Below are positions 16,691 to 25,382 of a stretch of 64,000 nt of DNA, in pieces. Position numbers and translations under genes: made by a program. The notes under the pieces are model-generated. The model worked only from the letters and a program-made list of their open reading frames with translations, ran no database searches and was not told the origin of the DNA. The stretch's first letter is position 1, and each line of letters opens with the position of its first letter. Where the stretch lies: assembly GCA_964508765.1 (NCBI GenBank), contig CAZDVD010000009.1:42480-106479 (forward strand), written 5' to 3'. The DNA comes from JABMPR01 sp964508765. Lineage in GTDB: Bacteria; Fidelibacterota; UBA8477; JABMPR01.

Positions 16691-16759
16691 AATCTGATAT
16701 TTTTCTCTGCTATATGATGTAACTACAATGTCAATTTTCTGCCCCATAAAATAGAGATA

Positions 16760-17857
16760 TCAAAATCTTCTTTTAAAATATTTGCCTGGCAATTGTTGTA
16801 TAAGACCCTTCATCTCAAGTTGAAGCAAGGTTCCCAGGAGTGCGAAAGTAGTCTGTCCTGCCAGAATAGACAAATCATCAATGTGAACTCCTTCAGTATT
16901 TGAGAGATGCTCCAGGAGGGCTGTTTCCGCGGGATCAGCAGCTAGGAGAAGCTCCTGTTGACCCTGGGAGCTACCCATTTTGTATTTCCCGCCCAATTCT
17001 TCCAGGATGTCATCCACACTTTCAACCAGTTTGGCACCCTGCTTTATGAGTAGATTGGTTCCACGGCTCTGTCTGCTATTCACAGGACCAGGTACGGAAA
17101 AGACTTCCCGATTTTGATCCAAAGCAAAATAGGCTGAGATTAATGAGCCACTGCGTTCGGCAGCCTCAATGACGATAGTGCCCAAGCTGAGCCCAGAAAT
17201 AATTCGGTTGCGACGCGGAAAATTCTGGGCATCGGGCTTGCTGCCCATTAGAAATTCAGAAATCAACAAACCATTCTTTGCAATTTTATCGTATAACGAT
17301 CGATTTTCGGCAGGGTAAACTCTGTCCACCCCATTACCCAGAACAGCAATAGTACTTCCCTTCGCGTTCAGACAGGCTTCGTGGGCATATGAATCGATGC
17401 CTTTGGCAGCGCCTGAGACAATGGTCAGTCCACGCTGGGCAAGGTCCCTACTGAATTCCTTTGATACGTCCTTGCCATAAGCGGTAGGCGTTCTGGTACC
17501 AACCATCCCCAAACTATCCGTGGACAGGAGATCAATATTCCCCCTACAGAAAAGAGCAATAGGCGGATCATAGATTTGTTTGAGTTGTTCAGGGTAGGAA
17601 TCATCCCAGAGCGTTACCATGTTTACCTGGAATTTTTCTATGAGCTTAGACTGTCCTGCTATCAGGTCCTCATCTGGATCGTTGAGAATAGATCTGGCGA
17701 TTTTGTCCTTGATACCCGGAATGCGAGTGAGGTCTTTGTAACCAGCAGAAAAGATATTGTCTAGTGAATTGAATTTTGAGATAAGGTCTAGCGTTTTCCG
17801 AGGACCGACTCCAGGAATGCTGAGCATCCTGATAATATTAAATAGGCTTTTATTCAC
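16760..17857 (-). CDS. dprA: DNA-processing protein DprA
   Basis: A 365-residue protein that protects incoming single-stranded DNA and loads RecA on it during transformation. Order: an N-terminal helix-hairpin-helix/SAM-like region (IPGVGPRKTLDLI), a Rossmann-like core (MVGTRTPTAYGKDVS, VSGAAKGIDSYAHEAC, LGNGVDRVYPAENR, FPRRNRIISGLS), and a C-terminal winged-helix DML1-like domain from about residue 300. It starts with GTG at 17857 and overlaps the obgE stop by 8 nt. Confidence 0.95.
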   Translation of the reverse strand: MNKSLFNIIRMLSIPGVGPRKTLDLISKFNSLDNIFSAGYKDLTRIPGIKDKIARSILNDPDEDLIAGQSKLIEKFQVNMVTLWDDSYPEQLKQIYDPPIALFCRGNIDLLSTDSLGMVGTRTPTAYGKDVSKEFSRDLAQRGLTIVSGAAKGIDSYAHEACLNAKGSTIAVLGNGVDRVYPAENRSLYDKIAKNGLLISEFLMGSKPDAQNFPRRNRIISGLSLGTIVIEAAERSGSLISAYFALDQNREVFSVPGPVNSRQSRGTNLLIKQGAKLVESVDDILEELGGKYKMGSSQGQQELLLAADPAETALLEHLSNTEGVHIDDLSILAGQTTFALLGTLLQLEMKGLIQQLPGKYFKRRF

Positions 17858-18821
17858 TAATACTTGTGGCCAGTGCCTTGATCAGATTCTCAAGCCCTTC
17901 TCCTGAAACAGAAGAAATGGGAAATAGTTCAATGGGTTCGAAAGGTGCCATCGTTGGTACACCAACGATGGAATCCATTTTAGTAACAGCCAACATTCTC
18001 TTCCTTTGAATCAACCCAGGACTGTATTTTTTCACTTCCTCGAATAGTAGTCGATATGATTCGGCTGGATCTTCATCATTTGCATCCACCAGAAACAACA
18101 AGACACTGCATCGTTCGACATGTTTGAGAAATTGAATTCCCAACCCCTTGCCTTCGTGTGCACCTTCGATGAGACCAGGAATATCTGCCATTACAAAACT
18201 CGAATAGGCTCCAGACTTCACAATGCCCAAATTGGGGGTCAGCGTTGTAAATGGATAATCTGCAATCTTGGGCTTGGCCCTGGATACTCTTGAAAGCAAG
18301 GTAGATTTACCCGCATTTGGAAAACCAACCAAACCTACATCCGCTAGAACCTTTAATTCAAGTTCCAGATTACGCTCAAGTCCCTCTCGACCATATTCGA
18401 ACTCCCGTGGTGCCTGATGCGTAGGAGTGGCAAATTCTGCATTGCCCCTCCCACCGCGACCGCCTCGAGCTACCACAATGGATTCACCATCGATTTGTAA
18501 ATCGGCGACCACTTCCCCATTGTGCAAATCTTTTACAATGGTACCGGCTGGAACCTTGACAACAATATCTTGCCCTTTTTTGCCATGACGGAGACTTCCT
18601 TCACCGTGTTTACCTCGCGTGGCTTTGTAAATGCGATGATAGCGAATATCCTGGAGGGTATGAAGTTGAGTATCCACCTTGAGGATGATACTACCACCTC
18701 TGCCACCATTTCCACCTGCAGGCCCCCCCTTAGGAACAAATTTCTCCCGGCGAAAGGCAATAATACCATCACCCCCTTTTCCAGGGATGACTTTAATTTT
18801 TACATAATCTACAAATCTCAT
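17850..18821 (-). CDS. obgE: GTPase Obg/CgtA
   Basis: A 323-residue ribosome-assembly GTPase. The glycine-rich Obg fold (KGGDGIIAFRREKFVPKGGP) covers about 1-158. The G domain follows with P-loop GFPNAGKST (166-174), switch region DYPFTTLTPNLGIV, and DIPGLIEGAHEGKGLG. The G4 motif reads TKMD instead of NKxD. The protein ends after the G domain, so the C-terminal OCT extension of some Obg proteins is absent. AGGA lies 6 nt before the ATG. dprA follows with an overlap. Confidence 0.96.
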   Translation of the reverse strand: MRFVDYVKIKVIPGKGGDGIIAFRREKFVPKGGPAGGNGGRGGSIILKVDTQLHTLQDIRYHRIYKATRGKHGEGSLRHGKKGQDIVVKVPAGTIVKDLHNGEVVADLQIDGESIVVARGGRGGRGNAEFATPTHQAPREFEYGREGLERNLELELKVLADVGLVGFPNAGKSTLLSRVSRAKPKIADYPFTTLTPNLGIVKSGAYSSFVMADIPGLIEGAHEGKGLGIQFLKHVERCSVLLFLVDANDEDPAESYRLLFEEVKKYSPGLIQRKRMLAVTKMDSIVGVPTMAPFEPIELFPISSVSGEGLENLIKALATSISE

Positions 18822-18829
18822 TTGATGTC

Positions 18830-19360
18830 CTAGCGGTAGCGTTGCGCTAAACCGTCCATTCTACGCTTCAGATACGACAGAAAGGCTCGATCTTCAATTT
18901 CCATATCCTGTATAAGTACCTCGGCGACTTCTTCATAGTCCATCGCGCAAAGGATTGATACTTCACCATTTTTTTCCCAACCATCAGTCACATCAACATG
19001 ATTCATAATTTGCTCAAGTGTGACGGGCAGCCCTGAAAGCAGCTGAAATTTATAATCATCTGTGTAGTTGATCTGCTTGTCTTCCCAATAGTCCCTCAGA
19101 ATGATTTCGATTTCGCTCACCAGCAAGGTGTGTAATTCGGATTGAGCCTTCTGCACTGATTTGTCCATATCAAGGGATTGTTCTTCAGGCAAATGGATCA
19201 CGATAAATATGGTATCTCTAACTGCCCGATGGGTATCCACCCATTTGGGTGCTTCTGTGGTTCCAGCGCTGGGCAGGTCGTAATTCACTGATTCAGAGGC
19301 ACAGCCAATGATGAGCAACATTAGCAGGGGTAGTATGAATCTCTTGCTCTGGATTCTCAT
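18830..19360 (-). CDS. Putative lipoprotein, LPP20-like
   Basis: A 176-residue protein with a lipoprotein signal peptide (MRIQSKRFILPLLMLLIIGC; lipobox LIIGC with Cys20). After it, APKWVDTHRAVRDTIFIVIHLP resembles the PxWV start of LPP20-type lipoproteins, followed by a charged helix-rich region (SVQKAQSELHTLLVSEIEIIL). No catalytic motif is seen. It should be anchored in the periplasm or outer membrane. It is 8 nt from obgE and overlaps hutH by 4 nt, but nothing suggests a shared function. The family link is tentative. Confidence 0.65.
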   Translation of the reverse strand: MRIQSKRFILPLLMLLIIGCASESVNYDLPSAGTTEAPKWVDTHRAVRDTIFIVIHLPEEQSLDMDKSVQKAQSELHTLLVSEIEIILRDYWEDKQINYTDDYKFQLLSGLPVTLEQIMNHVDVTDGWEKNGEVSILCAMDYEEVAEVLIQDMEIEDRAFLSYLKRRMDGLAQRYR

Positions 19361-20880
19361 ATCTGAACCTCCAATTGGTGTCTTACAATTTCTGCAATTT
19401 TTCCTGAGGATACCAATCCATGAATAGCCTCAATATGGGCACTCAAGGGACCATCTACCTCGAGATACGGTACGTCTTCACGAATCAAGGCGTAAATCGC
19501 TTTACTACAGGGTGCCAGGTGGTATTGTGGATTCAGATCCTTTGCCTGAGTTGCGCACATGAGTTCTATGGAAAATATTCTTGATGTATTTGCAATAACC
19601 TGTTTGAGCTGATGCCCTGCATTGGGAGCCATGCTCACATGATCTTCCTGGTTTGCCGAAGTAGGTATGGAATCCACCGATGAAGGATGGCTTAGTGATT
19701 TGTTCTCACTCGCTAATGCTGCAGCAGTGACATGCGCAATCATAAATCCGGAATTCAAGCCGGCCTCTTTCATGAGAAACATGGGCAAATTACTCTGACC
19801 GGTTTCCTGAAAAGCCGCAATACGACGTTCACTCATTCCAGCAACATCTGAAAGAGCAATGGCCAAATAATCCATAGTATGGGCAATGGGAGCAGCATGA
19901 AAATTTCCACCAGACACAATGATATTCTCATCGATTAAAGTGACTGGATTATCTGTGGTACTATTGGCTTCCTGGATCAATATTTTCTCAGCATGCACAA
20001 TTAAATCATATAAAGAACCATGGACCTGCGGCATACAACGAAGACTATAGAAATCCTGGACTCGGTCACAGTCAAGGTGTGCATCTCGATACCCACTATG
20101 AGCCATGAGACGATATAACAATTCTCCAGCATATATTTGACCTGGCTGATTTCGAGCGATCTGGACTTCTTTTCGAAAGGCTGTATCAGTACCCAACATA
20201 ACTTCAGTACTAAAAGCACCAGCAGCAGACAGAGTGAAAAATAAATCTTTGATTTTTGCCAGGGAATCTATGGCAAATGCAGTGCTTACTTGAGTCCCAT
20301 TAATCAGGGAAAGCCCTTCTTTTTCCTTGAGCTCAACTGGTTCAATATTGTACTGCTTTAGTATCTCAGCGGCCGGGCGGGTTGATTCATCCTCCATGAG
20401 GAATTGCCCTTCACCAATGAGGGGCAATGCCAGATCAGCCAGGGGTGCCAAATCGCCACTGGCGCCCACACTGCCTCTTTCCCGAATGGCAGGCATAAGA
20501 TTGTTGTTGTACATTAACATAAGTGATTGAATGATTTCGAGACGGATGCCTGAATAGCCTCGCAATAAGCTGTTGATCTTGAGCAGGAGGATTAATCTCA
20601 CCAATTTATGAGATAAATATGCTCCTGTACCAGCGGCATGACTTCTAAGCAAGTTGACCTGGAGCTGTCGCAAATTATCACTGGAGATTCTTTTATTCGC
20701 TAGCTTACCAAACCCAGTATTTACACCATATACCGTTTTCCCTGTTTTCAGGATGTGTTCCACCACATCTCGTGATTTCCTGACAAGGACTTCCGATTCT
20801 GGACTCAGGGACAGTTGAGAAGGTGATTTCAGTTCCTCAATAATTACTTGAAGGGTCAGGGAGTTGCCATCTAGAATCAT
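19357..20880 (-). CDS. hutH: Histidine ammonia-lyase
   Basis: A 507-residue lyase converting histidine to urocanate. The MIO cofactor triad A140-S141-G142 lies in GSVGASGDLAPLADL, and the mobile-loop Tyr51 in YGVNTGFGKL. SADNPV-like STTDNPVTLID and QEDHVSMAPNAGHQL complete the active site. The length is typical. No hutU, hutI or hutG is next to it, so either the rest of the pathway lies elsewhere or the enzyme has another role. A tyrosine or phenylalanine lyase is possible, but the overall pattern favours HutH. Confidence 0.9.
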   Translation of the reverse strand: MILDGNSLTLQVIIEELKSPSQLSLSPESEVLVRKSRDVVEHILKTGKTVYGVNTGFGKLANKRISSDNLRQLQVNLLRSHAAGTGAYLSHKLVRLILLLKINSLLRGYSGIRLEIIQSLMLMYNNNLMPAIRERGSVGASGDLAPLADLALPLIGEGQFLMEDESTRPAAEILKQYNIEPVELKEKEGLSLINGTQVSTAFAIDSLAKIKDLFFTLSAAGAFSTEVMLGTDTAFRKEVQIARNQPGQIYAGELLYRLMAHSGYRDAHLDCDRVQDFYSLRCMPQVHGSLYDLIVHAEKILIQEANSTTDNPVTLIDENIIVSGGNFHAAPIAHTMDYLAIALSDVAGMSERRIAAFQETGQSNLPMFLMKEAGLNSGFMIAHVTAAALASENKSLSHPSSVDSIPTSANQEDHVSMAPNAGHQLKQVIANTSRIFSIELMCATQAKDLNPQYHLAPCSKAIYALIREDVPYLEVDGPLSAHIEAIHGLVSSGKIAEIVRHQLEVQI

Positions 20881-20892
20881 AATGATCTCACT

Positions 20893-23760
20893 TTAATTTG
20901 TATTGGCATCCGCGATTCCATGCGATCTATACCAAGCCCTGATAGAATCGACCAATTCACGTTCAGAATTGGCAGGGACATGTGGTATCGGTGTGGAATT
21001 TCGAAAGTAATCACCATATCGTTTGGTAAAAATACGCTCATCGAGTGAAAGGATAGCTCCAAAATCAGAGGTGCTCCGAATAAGTCGGCCCACCCCCTGC
21101 TTATATTTGATGGCTGCTTCTGGCACGCTATATCCCATAAAATCATTCTCTCCAGCTGCCTTAAGTGCATCACTATTGGCCCGGACAATTGGATCAGATG
21201 GTACTGAAAAGGGCAACTTTGCGATAACCAGCAACTGGAGGGCATCTCCCCGGATGTCTACACCCTGCCAGAAGCTATCGGTGGCCAGAAGGATACTGCC
21301 TGGGTGTTTCCTGAACTGATTGATCAAATCCATTCTGGACACACGACTTGACTGAACAAGTAGGCGTCTGCCAGAACCTTTGATGCGATCTTCCAGTTCT
21401 TCCTGCCAGTTCAAGAGCATGGTGTAGCTTGTAAATAAGATCATGGTACCCACGGGATGGGTTTTCCAGATTTTTTCAAGCAGAAAGAGCACCTCAATGG
21501 TATAGTTCTCAGCATTTTGAGGACCCATAAAGGTGGGTACAAATATTCTGGCCTGATCTTCATAGAAAAATGGTGAGGGATAAGTTTTCTCTTTAAGCCT
21601 GTCATGCCCCTTCAAACCCAAGCGTTGCTTCAGATAGCTAAAGCTGCCATCAATATTGAGAGTACCTGATGTAAATATGGCGCAGGCCAAACCTTCGTAC
21701 ACTCTATCCTGCATCTGTTTGCCAATCTCCAGGGGAACCTGTACAAACTTTACAGCAACCACTTCACTTTTTGGCATAATTTCAAACCAATAAATCAGAT
21801 CTGGATTGTCAGCTGCAGCCTGCTTATCCATGACTTCAAGGGTTTGACCCATCATTTCACGCCAGGATAGGAATCTCGAAGAAATTTCAGATAATCCTGG
21901 CAAACTATCATCGTCTAGATCGTCCAGGGATTTTTCAACGTCCCGCACCAGGTTATTGAGGGAAGTCAAACTGGTAATCACGGAATACCAAATTCCGCGG
22001 ACGGGAGCAAAGACGTCCTTGTCCTTGGTATAAAGCTCTTTATACGTGAAGGTCGCCCGTTCAATATCTCGTTGTCTGGTGGCTTTGAATTCTGTAAAGA
22101 AAGCCAGTAAGGTCTTATCAAACTCTTGAATATCCGTCTCGAGTTGATCCAATTGAGACATCACAGCAGTTTTTCGTTTTTCATCAACTGGAACCAATAG
22201 ATGGCGCAATTCAATTGACATACCGCTTTTGTTGCGGCCCTTATAGAACAACTGATCCATCTGAATGCGCAAACTCCTGTATGAGAACTCTGCAGCAAAG
22301 AATTGATAGGCTGTTTTCTCTAGAAGATGAGCCTCATCCACTATCAATCGTTGATAACGAGGTAAAATGGCATGGTCGGCAGCTGCATCAGCTAGAAGCA
22401 AGGAGTGATTGACGACCACAATATCTGCCTTGGCAGATTCCTGACGCAATTTTCCGAGATAACAAAAATCATTGTGGGCACACACATTGGTAGTACAAAA
22501 CCCTGGCTCACTGTTGAGCTTGGACCAAACCAGTGCATTTCCCATGGTATGAAAGCCATTGTGTTCATCAATATCACCAGTAGGGGTTTCATGAGCCCAA
22601 ACCACCAGAGTCTGGAGCGCTTCCTTTTCACGTCGACTGAATCGCCAGCTCACATCCCGCATGGCGCGCTGCCACTTTGTCTTGCAGATATAGTTATTGC
22701 GGCCTTTCAGTAACAGGGCTCTCACTGGAAGTCCCAGTTTCTCCTGGATAAAGGGAATTTCTTTGTGGAATAGCTGATCTTGTAAATTCTTCGTGTTGCA
22801 GCTGATAAAAATGGGTTCGTCTTCTTTGAGCTCATGGCGGGTCAGAACTGCAGGAATCGTGTAAGCTAAACTCTTTCCCACCCCAGTACCTGCTTCTCCC
22901 ATGAGAAATTCATCATTGCGCATGGCATTCTGAATGTCATAAGCGAGAGTAACCTGGGTTTCGCGTAGTTCATATCCTTCGAGGTGCTCAGATAGCAAAC
23001 CTTCATCTGAAAATATTTTATCAAGATCGGGATAGCCACCTTCGGCAGTAGAATGACGAATATTGGGTTTCTGAGGTAATGGAATTCGCGGATACTCATC
23101 TAGTTCTTCCAATCCTCTACCTGCGACAGTCCACTCCAGCATCGCTTTATAGAGTTTTTCGTTGGGTAAGTCTGTACCATGCATGACATCGACGAGGACT
23201 TTTAAAACATCTGGCGAGATACGTTTCATCTCAGAAATGAGTATAAGCAGGATATCTGCCACTAAATCAGCATCATAATCAGCGCGATGGGCACCTTCTT
23301 TTGATAGACCATAGAATTCAGCGGCTGTCCCCAGCTTATGATTAATCATATCATAGCGCAGGGTCCGAACCAGACTCAGCGTATCAATACGTTGATTTTT
23401 GAGGGGAATCCCATCAATGGCTTCGCGTTTGACATTTAAGAAATTGTGGTCAAAATAGATGTTGTGTGCTACCAGTGGATGATCACCGAGGAAATCATAT
23501 AAATCATCAACCACTTCTTCAAAGGTGGGAGCATCAGCAACCATTTCATTGGTAATACCAGTCAGTTTTGTGATAAATTTTGGAATTCTTACCGGTGGTT
23601 TAATAAACTGCTGATAGCGTTCTGCAGCCACACCATCGACCACCTTGACTGCACCAAACTCGATCACAAAGTCAACTTTTGGATCAAGTCCGGTGGTTTC
23701 AAGATCAAAGGAAACAAAGGTCCCCAGTCCAATTCCCTGTAAATATTCAGCGAAACTCAT
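20893..23760 (-). CDS. dinG: DinG-type helicase with N-terminal DnaQ-like exonuclease domain
   Basis: A 955-residue fusion. The first roughly 175 residues are a DEDDh exonuclease (DLETTGLD, then HRADYDADLVADILL). The rest is an XPD-type superfamily 2 helicase: GTGVGKSLAYTIP (Walker A), an Fe-S cysteine set around YICKTK and FCTTNVCAHNDFC, the Walker B box DEAH, LFTSYTMLLNWQEEL, and the C-terminal motif VGRLIRSTSDFGAI. This layout matches Gram-positive-style DinG, whereas E. coli DinG lacks the exonuclease. Likely roles are DNA repair and unwinding of D-loops and R-loops. Confidence 0.93.
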   Translation of the reverse strand: MSFAEYLQGIGLGTFVSFDLETTGLDPKVDFVIEFGAVKVVDGVAAERYQQFIKPPVRIPKFITKLTGITNEMVADAPTFEEVVDDLYDFLGDHPLVAHNIYFDHNFLNVKREAIDGIPLKNQRIDTLSLVRTLRYDMINHKLGTAAEFYGLSKEGAHRADYDADLVADILLILISEMKRISPDVLKVLVDVMHGTDLPNEKLYKAMLEWTVAGRGLEELDEYPRIPLPQKPNIRHSTAEGGYPDLDKIFSDEGLLSEHLEGYELRETQVTLAYDIQNAMRNDEFLMGEAGTGVGKSLAYTIPAVLTRHELKEDEPIFISCNTKNLQDQLFHKEIPFIQEKLGLPVRALLLKGRNNYICKTKWQRAMRDVSWRFSRREKEALQTLVVWAHETPTGDIDEHNGFHTMGNALVWSKLNSEPGFCTTNVCAHNDFCYLGKLRQESAKADIVVVNHSLLLADAAADHAILPRYQRLIVDEAHLLEKTAYQFFAAEFSYRSLRIQMDQLFYKGRNKSGMSIELRHLLVPVDEKRKTAVMSQLDQLETDIQEFDKTLLAFFTEFKATRQRDIERATFTYKELYTKDKDVFAPVRGIWYSVITSLTSLNNLVRDVEKSLDDLDDDSLPGLSEISSRFLSWREMMGQTLEVMDKQAAADNPDLIYWFEIMPKSEVVAVKFVQVPLEIGKQMQDRVYEGLACAIFTSGTLNIDGSFSYLKQRLGLKGHDRLKEKTYPSPFFYEDQARIFVPTFMGPQNAENYTIEVLFLLEKIWKTHPVGTMILFTSYTMLLNWQEELEDRIKGSGRRLLVQSSRVSRMDLINQFRKHPGSILLATDSFWQGVDIRGDALQLLVIAKLPFSVPSDPIVRANSDALKAAGENDFMGYSVPEAAIKYKQGVGRLIRSTSDFGAILSLDERIFTKRYGDYFRNSTPIPHVPANSERELVDSIRAWYRSHGIADANTN

Positions 23761-23830
23761 ATGAGGTTACCCCGATTGGTGTGCAAAATTAATTTGGTCA
23801 ATGTTTCCTGTACTTTCTATGCTGGATTCC

Positions 23831-25003
23831 TTAGAGGCCTGTAAAGGCACGGGTCACATCCAGCAGGATGGATGGCTTATTTCTGGCTACAGCAGAGAAC
23901 ACTTTGAGCAACGACAGCTGTTCCGAAGGTACTTTTACCAATCGATGAGCTATCTTATTCAATTGTTCATCAGTAATGTCAAAAATGGCATCTTGAATAC
24001 GGTGCAAACCAGCGTGGGTCTTCCCTTCTGCTTTCTGCCATCTCGTTGAATAATCCTTTAAACCTCTGGGGGTCAGGTCTCCCTTTTGAAGTGCCTGTGC
24101 GGCAACCTCCCCCGCGATTCGACCTCCCACCATACCAGTAATGATGCCTCCACCAGTTACCGGGTTCACCATTCTGGCAGCATCTCCGGTCAACATCAAT
24201 CCTGCCTTTGTAATTGTCTTTAAGGTTTGGCCGATGGGGATTCCGCCACAAACGCTGGTCATGACACTGGCTTTAGGAAAGTGTTCATTGAGAAATTTAT
24301 GGGTATAATCATGAGCATTATGATTCTTAGCATCTTGTCCATTGATGGCTAAACCAATATTTGCCATACCATCACCCTTGGGGAAAATCCAGAGATAACC
24401 TCCTGGAGCCCAATTTGAGCCGACAAAGAAATCGATCATTTCCTGATCAATATCCACATTACCCACGGTTACCTGATATCCGGAATCCAGATCCCGCAAC
24501 TTGGTAGCAGTTCGCAGGCCAGCCATCCGCCCAACTCTTGATTCAACACCATCGGCGGCAATAACGATCTTGGCAGTGAGCTGACGATGCTCACCCATAT
24601 ATTGATATTTCACGCCCTTAACAGCATCATCTTCCATGATGAGTCCATCCACATAGGACCGTGTCTGAATCTCCGCTCCCACCTTTGCTGCCCGGTTTGC
24701 CAGAGCATAATCAAACAATCTGCGATGGAGGATATAACCTGCATCCTGCATTCCAAATTCCACTCTGGTGTTGTCAGGTGAACGCATGCAAACCTTGGAT
24801 ATGGTCGCGGCAATCCACTGTGGATCCGGTTCCATGAAATGTTTCAAACCCCTTGCTCCCACGCCCTCACCACAGCGCACGGGATATCCAATATCCCTAT
24901 CTTTCTCAAGAATCAGAGTTTTAGCACCAGCTTTGGCAGCGGCTTCAGCAGCTGTAGAGCCTGCAGGTCCACCACCAACGACAATAACATCAAAATCAGT
25001 CAT
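23831..25003 (-). CDS. Geranylgeranyl reductase family flavoprotein
   Basis: A 390-residue FAD-dependent reductase. The N-terminal Rossmann motif is DVIVVGGGPAGSTAAE, and the second FAD motif is LTGDAARMVNPVTGGGIITG. PVRCGEGVGARGL is the family's substrate-side loop. The open frame extends to 25168, but GAGGAGG lies just before ATG 25003 (MTDFDVIV), which overlaps the ferredoxin stop by 8 nt. Homologues saturate geranylgeranyl chains of archaeal lipids, chlorophyll or menaquinone. Coupling with a ferredoxin points to a ferredoxin-fed reduction; the substrate here is unknown. Confidence 0.88.
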   Translation of the reverse strand: MTDFDVIVVGGGPAGSTAAEAAAKAGAKTLILEKDRDIGYPVRCGEGVGARGLKHFMEPDPQWIAATISKVCMRSPDNTRVEFGMQDAGYILHRRLFDYALANRAAKVGAEIQTRSYVDGLIMEDDAVKGVKYQYMGEHRQLTAKIVIAADGVESRVGRMAGLRTATKLRDLDSGYQVTVGNVDIDQEMIDFFVGSNWAPGGYLWIFPKGDGMANIGLAINGQDAKNHNAHDYTHKFLNEHFPKASVMTSVCGGIPIGQTLKTITKAGLMLTGDAARMVNPVTGGGIITGMVGGRIAGEVAAQALQKGDLTPRGLKDYSTRWQKAEGKTHAGLHRIQDAIFDITDEQLNKIAHRLVKVPSEQLSLLKVFSAVARNKPSILLDVTRAFTGL

Positions 25004-25193
25004 GGCTAACCTCCTCTTTCTTTTCATCGGAAGAGAGCACATCGATGGGACACACATAGATACAGAGATCGCAGTCAATACAAGTGTCGTGAATAATTGA
25101 TATATCAGCTTCGCGTAACTCAATGGCATCCACAGGGCAGATTGCCACGCAGGTACCACAAAAATCACAGCGATTATCTTTTACGAGGATCAT
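24996..25193 (-). CDS. 2[4Fe-4S] ferredoxin
   Basis: A 65-residue protein with two CxxCxxCxxxCP motifs: CDFCGTCVAICPVDAI and CIDCDLCIYVCPIDVL. This is a classic bacterial dicluster ferredoxin, cytoplasmic. It immediately precedes and overlaps the geranylgeranyl reductase gene, so it is probably its electron donor. Confidence 0.92.
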   Translation of the reverse strand: MILVKDNRCDFCGTCVAICPVDAIELREADISIIHDTCIDCDLCIYVCPIDVLSSDEKKEEVSHD

Positions 25194-25329
25194 AACAAAT
25201 ACCTTTTAACTATGCTTGATCATTTTGATGAATATTCCTTTCCACCAGAGCGGATCAATAAAGAATTAACCTGATAAAATAGGAATCAAAGGTGCATTCT
25301 AAATGATTAAATGCACTGTATTCTCCGAA

Positions 25330-25359
25330 GATGAGCGATTCAGTTCATTCACGCTCATC
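25330..25359 (-). terminator. Hairpin after the NSS transporter gene
   Basis: GATGAGCG (25330-25337) pairs perfectly with CGCTCATC (25352-25359) across a 14-nt loop, starting 24 nt after the transporter stop. The T-run is poor (TTCGG), so termination is only a guess. A second hairpin, GTGCATT/AATGCAC, lies at about 25291-25316. No gene is seen in 25194-25382. Confidence 0.4.
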
Positions 25360-25382
25360 TGGATTATTTGAGCTGGGATATC

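Noticed and set aside
25004..25168. N-terminal extension of the geranylgeranyl reductase
   Set aside because: This part is the ferredoxin gene read in another frame; GAGGAGG before ATG 25003 marks the real start.
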